Position numbers and translations under genes: made by a program. The notes under the pieces were generated by a model. The model ran no database searches, was not told the DNA's origin, and saw nothing but the letters and a program-made list of their open reading frames with translations. From contig CALKUQ010000041.1 in the NCBI GenBank assembly GCA_937996705.1, positions 1 through 64,000 of the forward strand: DNA of 64,000 bases. Reading direction: 5' to 3'. Within the stretch, counting starts at the first letter, position 1. Every line of letters starts with the position of its first letter. Positions 48,003 to 57,514 of this stretch are shown piece after piece. The stretch is from an uncultured Chlamydiae bacterium (lineage in GTDB: Bacteria > Chlamydiota > Chlamydiia > Chlamydiales > 2-12-FULL-49-11).

Positions 48003-49151
48003 ATGAGATTGTTTAAAATTTTTATTTTGTTTATCGGATGTTTCTTAATTGCAGTCTTCGTCCCCTTGCTTGCTAAAGAAAAAAATGTCCCCTCTTTTCG
48101 AAAAAATAAAGGGAACTTTTCAAAACAGAAACAGACTCATGTCTCAGGAAAAGTGATTATTTGTGGCGTCTGTAAGGATGTTGAGAAAGCTATCCCGTAT
48201 TCGATTAAAAATCTCGAAACTTTAGGAGCCCTTTTTGATGATTACGCGATCTTCATCTATGAAAACAATTCTAGTGATCGGACGGCTGAACTGTTAAAGG
48301 ACTGGGAGACAAAAAATAAGAAAATTACCATCACCTCTGAAATAGTGGATGATGAGATTCTCTCGGAAACGTGCTTTAATAAGACCATTCAAAACGAATT
48401 CTATAGACCTGAAAGAATTGCTAGAGCTAGAAACATTGTCCTTGCTCAAGCAATGAACCCAGAACTTGATTCCTTTCAATATGTAATTTGGGTCGATCTA
48501 GATTTCGAACACCCCTTCCCCTTTCAAGCAATTATAGACACATTTTACTCTCAAATTAAATGGGATGCAGTATTTGCAAACGGGATCGACGACAAAGGAA
48601 ATCTCTATGACACTTACGCTTTGCGTGACTATTCCCTCCCTATTGGCGCAGAACTGATTGGGAATCAATGGTGGGACATGCGAGGAAAGCTTAAATTAAA
48701 GTTAGATAAAAAGGGGACTTGGTATCCCGTGTTTTCTGCATTTGGGGGAATGGGGATTTACAAAAGAGATGCTTTAAAGGGGTGTAAATATTCTGCTTTG
48801 GTTACAAAAGATTTAGAATCGTTTGAAAAAAACCTGATTTTTAGTGAAGAGTGGTCAAACCACCGAGAAATTCAATTGTATTTTACAGAGCTAAAAAAAT
48901 GCACCTCTGTTGTGGAACTTCCCATTTCACCTCATAAAGAAATGCCCTATTACAGCAGAGATTACCTCGGTGAAGGTTTCACCTTAGGAGAAAAAGAGGA
49001 AAATGGGCTAATTTTCAGAATGAACTCAGGCGTCGGTCAATACCCCTCTATTTGCGAACACGTCCCCCTCCATGCTTCGATGAGTCTTCATGGGCACAAA
49101 AAGCTCTTTGTAAACCCAGCACTCGTCCTACACTACTTCGGCAGATCGTAA
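48003..49151 (+). CDS. Membrane-anchored glycosyltransferase (CAP59-like, GT-A)
   Basis: A 382-residue protein with an N-terminal membrane anchor or signal (MRLFKIFILFIGCFLIAVFV). It resembles the CAP59/CMT1 mannosyltransferase family: VIICGVCKDVEKAIPYSI, FIYENNSSDRTAELL, RIARARNIVLAQAMNP, and the DxD metal site WVDLDFEHP (D165, D167). The C-terminal half with FGGMGIYKR and HASMSLHGHKKLFVNP is kept. In fungi the family builds cell-surface mannans; bacterial members are few and unassigned. A type II anchor would put the catalytic domain in the periplasm. It follows the Gly-rich surface protein, so its likely target is that protein or a surface glycan. GAGG lies 7 bases before the start. Confidence 0.75.
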   Translation: MRLFKIFILFIGCFLIAVFVPLLAKEKNVPSFRKNKGNFSKQKQTHVSGKVIICGVCKDVEKAIPYSIKNLETLGALFDDYAIFIYENNSSDRTAELLKDWETKNKKITITSEIVDDEILSETCFNKTIQNEFYRPERIARARNIVLAQAMNPELDSFQYVIWVDLDFEHPFPFQAIIDTFYSQIKWDAVFANGIDDKGNLYDTYALRDYSLPIGAELIGNQWWDMRGKLKLKLDKKGTWYPVFSAFGGMGIYKRDALKGCKYSALVTKDLESFEKNLIFSEEWSNHREIQLYFTELKKCTSVVELPISPHKEMPYYSRDYLGEGFTLGEKEENGLIFRMNSGVGQYPSICEHVPLHASMSLHGHKKLFVNPALVLHYFGRS

Positions 49152-49179
49152 TATACTTGTTCCACTGAATCTAATGAAG

Positions 49180-49197
49180 GCCGGGCTTAAACCCGGC
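49180..49197. terminator. Hairpin between convergent genes
   Basis: GCCGGG (49180-49185) and CCCGGC (49192-49197) with CTTAAA loop lie between the ends of the glycosyltransferase gene (49151) and phoH (49208). There is no T run, so it is at best a weak two-way terminator. Confidence 0.4.
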
Positions 49198-49207
49198 AAC
49201 ACCTTAT

Positions 49208-50518
49208 TTAGAGGACAGCAGCAGCGATGGCGGCAAGCTTAGAGCGCTCTGTTGATTGGAAGTAAATGCTACCAAAGACATCGTGCTTTTTCATTCTGCC
49301 GATCAGATAGATAAGCCCATTGGAATCTGCGTCGAGGTACGGGTTATCAATTTGAGAGGGATCTCCCAGAACGATGATTTTAGTGTTATCCCCAACCCTG
49401 GAAATAATCGTTTTCATTTCATGGGGCGTTAAGTTTTGAGCCTCATCAATAATAACATAGGTGTTTGTAAATGAGCGACCTCTCATGTAGGTGATCGCCT
49501 CTACTTGAAATTTTTCACTCTCTAAAATCCACTGTTTAGTCTCCCCTGCATTGTCAGAACCAGAGGCAGAACAAATATACTCTAAATTATCAAAAAATGG
49601 TGCAAGCCAAGCGCGAAGCTTCTCCTCTTTACTCCCAGGCAAGAAGCCTATATCCCTACCTACCGGTATAATAGATCTTGCAATCATGATTCTTGTGTAG
49701 ACCCCCTCGTCAAACACTTTTCTGAGACCTGCTGCTAAAGCAAGCAGCGTCTTTCCTGTACCAGCACCCCCAGTAAAGACAACCAATTTCACATCATCTT
49801 TTAAAAGAAGGTCCATGGCACATTTTTGCTCGACATTTCGAGGTTTAATTCCCCAGATGTCTTGGGAAGACTTTGTCAAAGGAACGACTGTTTTGGTCTT
49901 AGCGTCAACTCTACCAATTGCTGAAGAGCCCTCTTCGCTTTTCATAATGAGATACTCATTGGGGCAGTGCTCCCCTTCTGGAATAGGAGTACTCCCATCC
50001 AGGTAAAATTTATCGATTTTGCTCTTGGACATGTCTATATATTTTAGACCTTTATGCATTGTTTCATAATTTTCACGCGCCGTTCTGTAGTTTTGCGTTT
50101 CAATCCCCGCTGTCTCAGCAAGAATTTTAGTCACAGGGTCTTTTGAAAGGAGAAGGACTTTTGAACCCTCCTCTTGTATTTGAAAGGCGGTTGCTAAAAG
50201 TCTATGTCTATTTCGATCAGGGGTGAATGAGCTAGAACCCGATTTTTTCTTTTTATGGTCTTCGTCGAGCAAAATTCTTACCTGAGAGCCATTTTCTAGA
50301 ACAATCCCTTGGCTAATGCTCCCCGTTTTCGACAACACCTCTATCCAACGCATGATAAATCTGGCGTGTTTGCCCATTTCATTATTTAGATGCTTTTTCT
50401 GGTCTAGCTCTTCAATCACAACACTTGGTAAAACAATCATTTCGTTGGGATAATGATTGATCGAATCAGGATCGTGAAGCAAAACACTTGCATCAAAAAT
50501 AAGGGATCTTTTAGCCAT
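49208..50518 (-). CDS. phoH: PhoH-family ATPase with N-terminal PIN domain
   Basis: A 436-residue protein from ATG 50518 (MAKRSLIFDASVLLHDPDS; GGAG 5 bases upstream). The N-terminal PIN ribonuclease-like domain (1-140) has DASVLLHDP, VIEELD and the late acidic motif. The PhoH2-type ATPase domain has Walker A FTGGAGTGKTLLALAAG (about 255), DEAQNLTPHEMK and SRVGDNTKIIVLGDPSQID. PIN-PhoH fusions (PhoH2, YlaK-like) act as RNA helicase-ribonucleases in mycobacteria; the chlamydial role is unknown. Matches CT015. It is divergent from the CT016-like gene. Confidence 0.93.
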   Translation of the reverse strand: MAKRSLIFDASVLLHDPDSINHYPNEMIVLPSVVIEELDQKKHLNNEMGKHARFIMRWIEVLSKTGSISQGIVLENGSQVRILLDEDHKKKKSGSSSFTPDRNRHRLLATAFQIQEEGSKVLLLSKDPVTKILAETAGIETQNYRTARENYETMHKGLKYIDMSKSKIDKFYLDGSTPIPEGEHCPNEYLIMKSEEGSSAIGRVDAKTKTVVPLTKSSQDIWGIKPRNVEQKCAMDLLLKDDVKLVVFTGGAGTGKTLLALAAGLRKVFDEGVYTRIMIARSIIPVGRDIGFLPGSKEEKLRAWLAPFFDNLEYICSASGSDNAGETKQWILESEKFQVEAITYMRGRSFTNTYVIIDEAQNLTPHEMKTIISRVGDNTKIIVLGDPSQIDNPYLDADSNGLIYLIGRMKKHDVFGSIYFQSTERSKLAAIAAAVL

Positions 50519-50741
50519 GAACACTCCAATTTATTATTTGAATCTATTTTTTGTCTTATGAACCATGTCAAATATCCGATACAACCTTTTTCTAAAAAAA
50601 ATTTAATAGATTTTATTAACTCATTTGTAATTAGGCGATTAAGAAATATATTCAGCAGATAGACTTATTGAGTGCTAATTTTGTTGACTAAAGCACTACC
50701 CTTTTTTATAATGATAGGTAGAAACATCCTTTGAAGGTGCT

Positions 50742-51437
50742 ATGAAAATCAACTCTAAAATATTTAGCCTCCCCCCTTATATATCAACTGCCTGGGAAAA
50801 CGTCATCTCCCTTCAACTCGAAGAAGGGACGGGTAAACTTATTGTTTTTTTGAAAAATAACGGGATTGTTTCCATCCCTCATTTAACTGCTCAAATGGTG
50901 GAAGAGATTTTTATTGCTCACAGAGAGTTTATCGAATCACAATCCAAGCCACAGTTCCCCCCAGGCCCTCAAGGGGGAATTAATATTGGAATGATCCCCC
51001 CGAACATGATGCAAGATGCAATTGGCCCAATTATGCAACACGATCCGAGACAAAAAGAGAGCCCTGATTTACCCTCTGAAGTCCTAACTAAAGTGGCAAA
51101 TGTCGCAAAAGCTTTAAATGTCGATCTCGATGCATTTAACGCTCCTAAAGATGAACCCCATTGCAACTGCCCCTATTGCCAACTTTCAAGAGCAATTCAA
51201 GGAAAACCCAATCCCAATAGAATTCCCGATTTCGACAACACGCTAAAAGAGACAGAAATCGACGACAGCGATCTAAAATTTCGCGAATGGGACATAAAAC
51301 AGGTCGAAAAAAAGCTCTATGATGTAACAAATCCGATTGATCCGGCAGAGCACTACCAAGTCTTTCTAGGCCGTCCTATTGGGTGCACGTGTGGAAAATC
51401 AAACTGCGAACACATTGCAGCTGTTTTGAAATCATAA
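50742..51437 (+). CDS. Conserved chlamydial protein with SWIM-like zinc finger (CT016-like)
   Basis: A 231-residue protein. Two Cys-rich motifs: CNCPYC (about 143-148) and, at the C-terminus, a SWIM-type finger C215-x-C217-x4-C222-x-H224 (CTCGKSNCEHIAAVL). SWIM fingers bind DNA or proteins. A Pro/Gly loop (FPPGPQGGINIGMIPPNMM) lies in the centre. The N-terminus (PPYISTAWENVISLQLEEGTG) is globular. Position next to phoH and the SH3 surface protein matches CT015-CT016-CT017, which supports conservation. GAAGGT precedes the ATG. Possible role in nucleic-acid binding; unproven. Confidence 0.8.
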   Translation: MKINSKIFSLPPYISTAWENVISLQLEEGTGKLIVFLKNNGIVSIPHLTAQMVEEIFIAHREFIESQSKPQFPPGPQGGINIGMIPPNMMQDAIGPIMQHDPRQKESPDLPSEVLTKVANVAKALNVDLDAFNAPKDEPHCNCPYCQLSRAIQGKPNPNRIPDFDNTLKETEIDDSDLKFREWDIKQVEKKLYDVTNPIDPAEHYQVFLGRPIGCTCGKSNCEHIAAVLKS

Positions 51438-51518
51438 ATAACAGATAAGAGTTGCTAAGAAAATAATAAATTCCTAAAATACCGTTTTCATATCTGTAGG
51501 ACGGAGAGGAGTTTTTTT

Positions 51519-52757
51519 ATGTTTTCTAAACGCTTAAGCTGCACTTTATTTCTTCTAACTATCAGCCTTGCAGCAGCTGACGATAAAGTACACACAAGTG
51601 GAGTTTCGATTGCAAAAGAGAATCACATTCCGCAAACAGCTCCAACTAAACCAAATCTTGTGAAAGCAAGTGACCCGGTAACAGCCAATACAGAAGCTGA
51701 ATCAGGCTATAAGGCGTTCACTGGAAAAGTAGTTGGTGGAAATGTGAGAATGCGCCTCCATCCAGATGTCGACAGCTCTATTGTAAAAGAACTTCCTAAA
51801 GGGGACCTCATTGTTGTTCGCGGAGAAAAATCTGATTTCTACGCTGTAGAAGCGCCCGCTGATTTAAAAGTCTACATCTTCAGAAGCTTTGTTTTAGACA
51901 ATGTGGTAGAAGGGAATCGAGTCCACGTAAGGCTCTCCCCTGAGCTAACAGCCCCTGTAGTGGCAGTTATGAATAGCGGAGACAAAGTAAATGGAACTAT
52001 TAGCAACAAAAATCATAAATGGCTAGAAATTGCACCCCCAAAAAATGTCCGCTTCTTTGTAGCAAAAGAGTTCATCGAAAAAATTGGTGGCCCAGAGCTC
52101 AAAGCCCTTCGCGACAAAAAGCAAAACACCGTACTCCAACTTATGGATTCAGCCGATTTACTCAGCCAATCTGAAATGATGAAACCGTTTGAAGAGATCG
52201 ATTTTGAGCGCGTATCAAACGCATTTGCCACAATCACTAGAGACTATAGCGACTTTACCGAATATTCAGAAAAAGCAAAATCTAAATTAGCTAGACTTCA
52301 AGAGACCTACCTCCAGAAAAAAATTGCATACCTGGAAGCCAAAACTTCTAAAATGAGCAAAGAGAAATCTGCCAGAGCTGATATCCACGCAACAGCAGAG
52401 ACTGGCGAAGAGGCTCTATCCCCCAAAGAGAGAATGAAAATTTGGGAGAGAGTCGAAGAGGCCCTCTACTCAAGCTGGTCCATTAGCCACCACAAAAAGT
52501 CTATGGACGATTTCTACGAAGACCAAAAACTCAAAACCATTCGGATCTCAGGGATTGTTGAGTCGTATGCTGACATCGTAAAAAACAAGCCCGGCAACTT
52601 CGTCCTCCGCGACAGAGACATGCCAAGAGCCTACCTCTACAGCACCTTCTTTGACCTCCAAAACTACGTAGGTAAATACGTAACACTCACTGCCGTCACA
52701 AGACCCAACAACAACTTCGCCTTCCCCGCCTACTTCGTCTTCGACGTAGAAAAATAG
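51519..52757 (+). CDS. Exported protein with two bacterial SH3 domains (Ctad1/CT017-like)
   Basis: A 412-residue protein: signal peptide MFSKRLSCTLFLLTISLAAA (1-20), then two SH3-like domains (about 68-125, GKVVGGNVRMRLHPDVDSSIV; about 128-185, RVHVRLSPELTAPVVAVMNSGD) and a long charged helical C-terminal part (190-400) ending with a small beta domain (SGIVESYADIVKNKPGNFVLR). In C. trachomatis the protein at the same position, CT017 (Ctad1), is an adhesin with SH3 domains that binds host integrin beta-1. Here the domain content and synteny agree, so an adhesin or cell-wall-binding role is likely. Cleavage after AAA-D. Confidence 0.85.
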   Translation: MFSKRLSCTLFLLTISLAAADDKVHTSGVSIAKENHIPQTAPTKPNLVKASDPVTANTEAESGYKAFTGKVVGGNVRMRLHPDVDSSIVKELPKGDLIVVRGEKSDFYAVEAPADLKVYIFRSFVLDNVVEGNRVHVRLSPELTAPVVAVMNSGDKVNGTISNKNHKWLEIAPPKNVRFFVAKEFIEKIGGPELKALRDKKQNTVLQLMDSADLLSQSEMMKPFEEIDFERVSNAFATITRDYSDFTEYSEKAKSKLARLQETYLQKKIAYLEAKTSKMSKEKSARADIHATAETGEEALSPKERMKIWERVEEALYSSWSISHHKKSMDDFYEDQKLKTIRISGIVESYADIVKNKPGNFVLRDRDMPRAYLYSTFFDLQNYVGKYVTLTAVTRPNNNFAFPAYFVFDVEK

Positions 52758-52761
52758 TCTC

Positions 52762-55700
52762 TCACTCCCCCACCTCCGGCGGTACATACGGAGGTGGCGG
52801 AGGATAATCCTCTAACCTCCCCCGCAACGGCTCAATCCTCGGCAATTCCAGACGCGGATCCAAAAAAAACTCCTCCGGATCTGGCAAATACCTTCTAGCC
52901 TCCGGATACCTCTCTGTCACATCATACAAAAACTCCCTCGCCACCCATCTAATTGCCAAAGGGTTCTTACCAACTTCCTCCAAACACAGCTCTCTTGTTT
53001 GGAATTGAATTGGCAGATCCTCTAAAACACTGTATTCTCCTGGAACGTATCTATCTGCAAGAGTGCTTGTAGCTTTCAACAAAAGGCCTATCATTTTTCG
53101 AGTCTCGTCACTAAAAGCAACTGATTCATCGACCCGTAGAAAGGCTAGACTTAAAGAATCCTCCTTTGGCTTAGCTGAACTAAGTTTACATTTAAATCCT
53201 TCACCTACTAAGCCTGCAAGTCTACTTAATTGATTCCACCGATTCAATTCATTATGACCATAAATAAAAATATTTATATTCATTGATCTCTTGCTCTTTT
53301 CATAATTAAAAACTAAAACAGCACTATGACACCTTAATCGGGCAGGTATTTCTATCTGAATTGAACCTCCAAAAACCTGAATCGAAGAAATTTGATTGTT
53401 AAACTCTCCTATTTTTAGATATTTCCTAGAAAATTCTAATAAATTTAAAGGTAAAATTTTTTCAGAAAAACCGTTTTTAAAAGCAATCTCACTTAATTTT
53501 TTCATAATGCTTTGATGAAATAGTGTAAATTTTGCCTCAAGATTATCATTTAAATTAGAGTCATGAACATCTGACAATTGGGTAACACCTTGAATAATTT
53601 CACCGACATCAAAATCTGGAGGAATTTCCATTAACTCCCTAGCTTGCTCTTCTGAAATTCCCCGCAAATTTTTCAATAATTTAAAATCTTCCGAATTATC
53701 ATTTAAAGGCTTTCCTGATATCCTAAAAACCAATTTCACCATTTCCTTATAAGGGTGAAGGAGTTTCAAGAAATCAGATGCTTTATCTTTATAGCAAGTG
53801 TGTTTTGAAGGTCCAGTACACTGTTTAATTAAATCATCATAGCACCCTACAACTTCTCGAATTCCGCTAATTAAAATTAATCGACTTGCTCTGATTGGAA
53901 TTATTTTTTTCATATCCTCTTTTGAACGAAATAGGGTTACGATCTCACTAGCCGCAGGAGAAAAGCCCAATTCCACCAGGTGCATCTTAACTCTCTCAAA
54001 GTTTTTAGCGATGTGTTCTGGATCTGACCAGGCGGTTAGATTGGCCCGTTCTGAAAGAACAAACTCATGCATGGAGAGGGCTCGGCCTATTAGTGGCTCG
54101 AGTTCGTGTGCAATTGCTCGAATTTCACTAAATAGAGCTCTAATGTCACCTCGATGCTTTTTCATTAGTTCTACAAGGGTGACGTTTGCGAATTCTGTGG
54201 AGGCACCGACGGCATCGATGTTGAGGAATAGATCTCTTGCGACTGCTTTATCTTCTTCGGAAACTTCCTCTAGGTGTTTAATCATTTCTCCCCAGAGGGC
54301 TTGATCCTCCTCTTTGAGAATCATGAGCTTCATTTTTACAAAAGGGATATCGTGAAAGTTCTCTTCGAGGTGAGGTTTCCCTAGGGACCTAGTGCCGAGG
54401 CGTTGCATTTTAATCGATCTTAGACAGCGAGTGAAAGAGAAGCCGCCAATCATCCCTTTCCCTGTCTGAAAGAGGGAAGCCTCTATGAGTCTTGCGGTAT
54501 AGAGGCGATCAAGAGTCATTGAATCGCCTCTTAGGGGATCTTTTTCCAAAATGTCTAAAAGATTTTCAAGGACAAGAAAGAGTTCGATTCTGCTATTGTG
54601 GGTAATATCTCTCTCTTTTGTTGCTTTATCAATGAGTCTGACGAGGCTAGATGTGGCAGTTTTTGCATCCTCTAGACTTCCCCGTTTTATCACTTCAAGG
54701 GCTGCTGGGAGGTCATCTTCTCCTATTTCTGGAGCTGGGGAAAGAGCTGCTATCCTTGCATCCAGGTGGGCTAATTCTCTTTTAATAAATTGGCCTCGGC
54801 CTATATCGGGTTCATGCACCTGCCTATACATAGCCATAACTAGAGGTGAGAGGGCCATTGAGTACTGAAGGGGAATTGGGTAGGAGATGTACCCCTCTCT
54901 AATTTCTCCCCCTCTTGCTACCACCCCTTGTTGGGGATCTAGGTAGATTGTATCCCCCTCCCTCATCTCTAGTTTTTTTGTTGTTTGGAGGACAGGAAGG
55001 CCTAGGCCCATAAAAAAAATTGCCCCGTGTGAGGTTCTGGGAGCCCTCTCTTGAATCACAACACCTTCGATGGGAATCCCGTTTTGAAGCCCTCTAAGGA
55101 GGGTAAATCTCTCTCGAGCCTCTTCAATGGTTCTCACTACCAAAAGTTGATTGCTATTTGTAATCTCTCGTACAAAATTTCCCCCATTGGTAATCGTCTC
55201 CGCCTGAATCGAGCCCTCTGCCCTCTCCAAATAGGAGGGGGGGCGCTCGGGGGGGCGCTCTTTTAAAGGTCTTACCTGCAAAAGATAGACCTCCCCATCT
55301 TTAACAGTGAATTCTATATCTAGATCTTTTCCATAAAACTCTCTGAGAGAGTTTCCCATCATCTGCAATCTCTTTGCAACCTCTTGGGACAGGGCTGGCC
55401 GTTCTGCAACATCCCTCGGACAAGGGACGCTGCATACGACAACTTCTCCCCCCTCCTGAGCAACACCTTTTGATCCAGTGGGCTTATTTTGAACTACAGA
55501 CCTAATTGCACCCCTCCCCCTGAATATAAATTTATCGGTTAAACTCTCCCCCGCCACAACTCCTTGATTGAGACCGATTCCGGCAGCAATTTCCGAGAGC
55601 CCCTCCCTAACAACCATAACCCCAGAGGCATCCCCACTAATCATCACCTGAAGCAAAACAGGAACAAAGGGTGTGGGAGAGCTAAGAGATGGATCCCCTG

Positions 55701-56337
55701 AAGCCATTCTCTGCAACATGGACGAGTCGCTAAAGTAGGATATCACCACCGTCTTAACAGCCTCTGAAAGGGCTTCTATGCTACTTTCGACATATAACAC
55801 TGTGGTATTTGCCCCGGCATTTGCAACATCGTCGGAATCTTCGTAACCGGTGCTTCGGACTGCAAATCTTTCTGGCCTAGGGTGTAGTCTAACCCAATCT
55901 CGTAAGCCTGGCAATTCTGGGACATCTGTTGATGAAAAAGCTCTCTCAACCCCCTCTCGAATTCTGGAGAGCATTGTGATATCTTTGGTCTCAACAAATG
56001 CTGCATAATCTAGCAGGAAGCCCGGGTAGGCCCTAAGGATGTGATTCATAACGACACCATTACTAAGTCCTTTAAAATCTGGAACATTAAACCCGATAGC
56101 CTCCAATTGTACTAAATTTGCTCCTTTATTACCAATTCCTTCCTCAGGCTCCGTTGCCAGTTTTACTAAATCAACCCGATCTTTCCTATCCAAACGAATG
56201 GGAACACCCAGTGAGGGGGGAACAGATAACGATCTACTAGCTAATCTCTTAATATCTGAATCTAAGTCAGAAGGAGGGGTGATGGAGGCGCTCTCATAGC
56301 TTTCAGGGCTACTCCCAGGTCTTGCCGGCTCAACCAT
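52762..56337 (-). CDS. PPDK/PEP-synthase-like giant protein with unknown C-terminal half
   Basis: About 1191 residues from ATG 56337, which has GGAGG at a 9-base spacing; an ATG 9 bases earlier abuts the GGAGG. Residues about 60-375 are a PPDK/PEP synthase N-terminal ATP-grasp domain (GNKGANLVQLEAIGFNVPDF, FAVRSTGYEDSDDVANAG, YLLQVRPLKERPP). Residues about 430-480 are the swivelling phospho-His domain (APRTSHGAIFFMGLGLPVL; His about 441). The PEP/pyruvate TIM barrel seems missing; instead about 680 residues of helical, unrecognised sequence follow. Rifampin phosphotransferase has a similar order (ATP-grasp, substrate-binding, His domain). It could be a dikinase for an unknown acceptor. It ends 4 bases from the convergent Ctad1-like gene. 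Confidence 0.75.
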   Translation of the reverse strand: MVEPARPGSSPESYESASITPPSDLDSDIKRLASRSLSVPPSLGVPIRLDRKDRVDLVKLATEPEEGIGNKGANLVQLEAIGFNVPDFKGLSNGVVMNHILRAYPGFLLDYAAFVETKDITMLSRIREGVERAFSSTDVPELPGLRDWVRLHPRPERFAVRSTGYEDSDDVANAGANTTVLYVESSIEALSEAVKTVVISYFSDSSMLQRMASGDPSLSSPTPFVPVLLQVMISGDASGVMVVREGLSEIAAGIGLNQGVVAGESLTDKFIFRGRGAIRSVVQNKPTGSKGVAQEGGEVVVCSVPCPRDVAERPALSQEVAKRLQMMGNSLREFYGKDLDIEFTVKDGEVYLLQVRPLKERPPERPPSYLERAEGSIQAETITNGGNFVREITNSNQLLVVRTIEEARERFTLLRGLQNGIPIEGVVIQERAPRTSHGAIFFMGLGLPVLQTTKKLEMREGDTIYLDPQQGVVARGGEIREGYISYPIPLQYSMALSPLVMAMYRQVHEPDIGRGQFIKRELAHLDARIAALSPAPEIGEDDLPAALEVIKRGSLEDAKTATSSLVRLIDKATKERDITHNSRIELFLVLENLLDILEKDPLRGDSMTLDRLYTARLIEASLFQTGKGMIGGFSFTRCLRSIKMQRLGTRSLGKPHLEENFHDIPFVKMKLMILKEEDQALWGEMIKHLEEVSEEDKAVARDLFLNIDAVGASTEFANVTLVELMKKHRGDIRALFSEIRAIAHELEPLIGRALSMHEFVLSERANLTAWSDPEHIAKNFERVKMHLVELGFSPAASEIVTLFRSKEDMKKIIPIRASRLILISGIREVVGCYDDLIKQCTGPSKHTCYKDKASDFLKLLHPYKEMVKLVFRISGKPLNDNSEDFKLLKNLRGISEEQARELMEIPPDFDVGEIIQGVTQLSDVHDSNLNDNLEAKFTLFHQSIMKKLSEIAFKNGFSEKILPLNLLEFSRKYLKIGEFNNQISSIQVFGGSIQIEIPARLRCHSAVLVFNYEKSKRSMNINIFIYGHNELNRWNQLSRLAGLVGEGFKCKLSSAKPKEDSLSLAFLRVDESVAFSDETRKMIGLLLKATSTLADRYVPGEYSVLEDLPIQFQTRELCLEEVGKNPLAIRWVAREFLYDVTERYPEARRYLPDPEEFFLDPRLELPRIEPLRGRLEDYPPPPPYVPPEVGE

Positions 56338-56386
56338 ACTATGCATCCTCCCGTTAAAGGGGAGAATGCATAGCTATTTTTTTAAA

Positions 56387-57496
56387 TCAATTCAGTTCTA
56401 AGGAATCTGTTGGCAGTTCTCTGGCTATTTTTTCTATCGGCTCAATATCTTCTAAGGTGATTTCATTGCTAGCAGCGCCCCACTCTTTCAATTTTCTTGC
56501 GCTAACCAGGACACGTTTTTCAAAAGAGCCCATCGCCTTATTATAGCTTTCGACCGATGCTGAAAGGGATCTGCCTACCTGATTCCAATGTTTAGACATG
56601 TCACTGAGACGCTTATAAAGCTCATGCCCAAGCTGACTAATCTCTTTAGCATGCTTAGAGAATGTATCTTGCTTCCAGCTATAAGCTATTGTTTTTAAGA
56701 GCCCTATGAGAGTTGCAGGGGTGACAATAATCACCCCATTGACCGCTGCAAACTCAATGAGAGTTGGATCAGATTCCAGGGCTGCACTCAAAAAAACTTC
56801 GGTCGGCAAAAAGAGGACTACAAACTCGGGGGTCGGCTGAAATTGTTGCCAATAAGCTTTTTTTGCAAGACTTTGAATGTGTTGCTTAATTACCCGCGCG
56901 TGGTCCTTTAATTTTTGATCTTTGATAAGGGGATCATCGGCGCTGCTCGCCTCTAGAAAAGCTTCAAACGGCACTTTTGCATCGACAACCACCTGTTTAT
57001 CTCCAGGAAGTTTCACAATCAAATCGGGCCTAACAACCCTCTCATCCCCCCCTACTGTCTGCTCAAAGTAATCACACTGATTCACAAGTCCCGCTAACTC
57101 AACTGCCCTCTTTAATTGAAGTTCCCCCCACATTCCTCTCACATCAGGTTTTCTAAGAGCTTTCGCAAGATTGGCAGTCTCTTCCCGAATTCCCTTTAAA
57201 AGCTCCTTCTCCCCCCTTCTCTCCCTCTCAATAGCTCGCATATTGTCATCTAACCTCAGAAGGGCCTGTTTTACAGGGTCAATCACCCTGATCATTTCTT
57301 GGTCCGACTGCTTCCGGAATTGGTCGATTGCCTCTAATTCAAATTTTTCCTTTTCATTTTCTAAGAGTCGATTCTCCCCTTCCAACTGTGCCTCTCGGAT
57401 TCTTGACTCAACAAGCTCCCTTCCAATTTTAGCCTTCTCCCATAAGGCCCAGGCCAGTGGAACGATCAAAAGCCACCCTAAATTCAAAAGATCCAT
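56387..57496 (-). CDS. rmuC: DNA recombination protein RmuC
   Basis: A 369-residue protein from ATG 57496 (MDLLNLGWLLIVPLAWALWE; the earlier ATG adds 9 residues). One N-terminal membrane helix, a long coiled coil (30-110), then the RmuC nuclease-like core: DVRGMWGELQLKRAVELAGL, VRPDLIVKLPGDKQVVVDAKVPFEAFLEA, and FLPTEVFLSAALE with IVTPATLIGLLKTIAYSW. RmuC limits DNA inversions between short inverted repeats in E. coli; the many palindromes of this genome make that context interesting. It is divergent from the exported kinase. Confidence 0.9.
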   Translation of the reverse strand: MDLLNLGWLLIVPLAWALWEKAKIGRELVESRIREAQLEGENRLLENEKEKFELEAIDQFRKQSDQEMIRVIDPVKQALLRLDDNMRAIERERRGEKELLKGIREETANLAKALRKPDVRGMWGELQLKRAVELAGLVNQCDYFEQTVGGDERVVRPDLIVKLPGDKQVVVDAKVPFEAFLEASSADDPLIKDQKLKDHARVIKQHIQSLAKKAYWQQFQPTPEFVVLFLPTEVFLSAALESDPTLIEFAAVNGVIIVTPATLIGLLKTIAYSWKQDTFSKHAKEISQLGHELYKRLSDMSKHWNQVGRSLSASVESYNKAMGSFEKRVLVSARKLKEWGAASNEITLEDIEPIEKIARELPTDSLELN

Positions 57497-57514
57497 TTTT
57501 AACCTCGTTTTTGG

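Noticed and set aside
49180..49197. Strong Rho-independent terminator
   Set aside because: The hairpin has no T run on either strand, so it is listed only as a weak hairpin.
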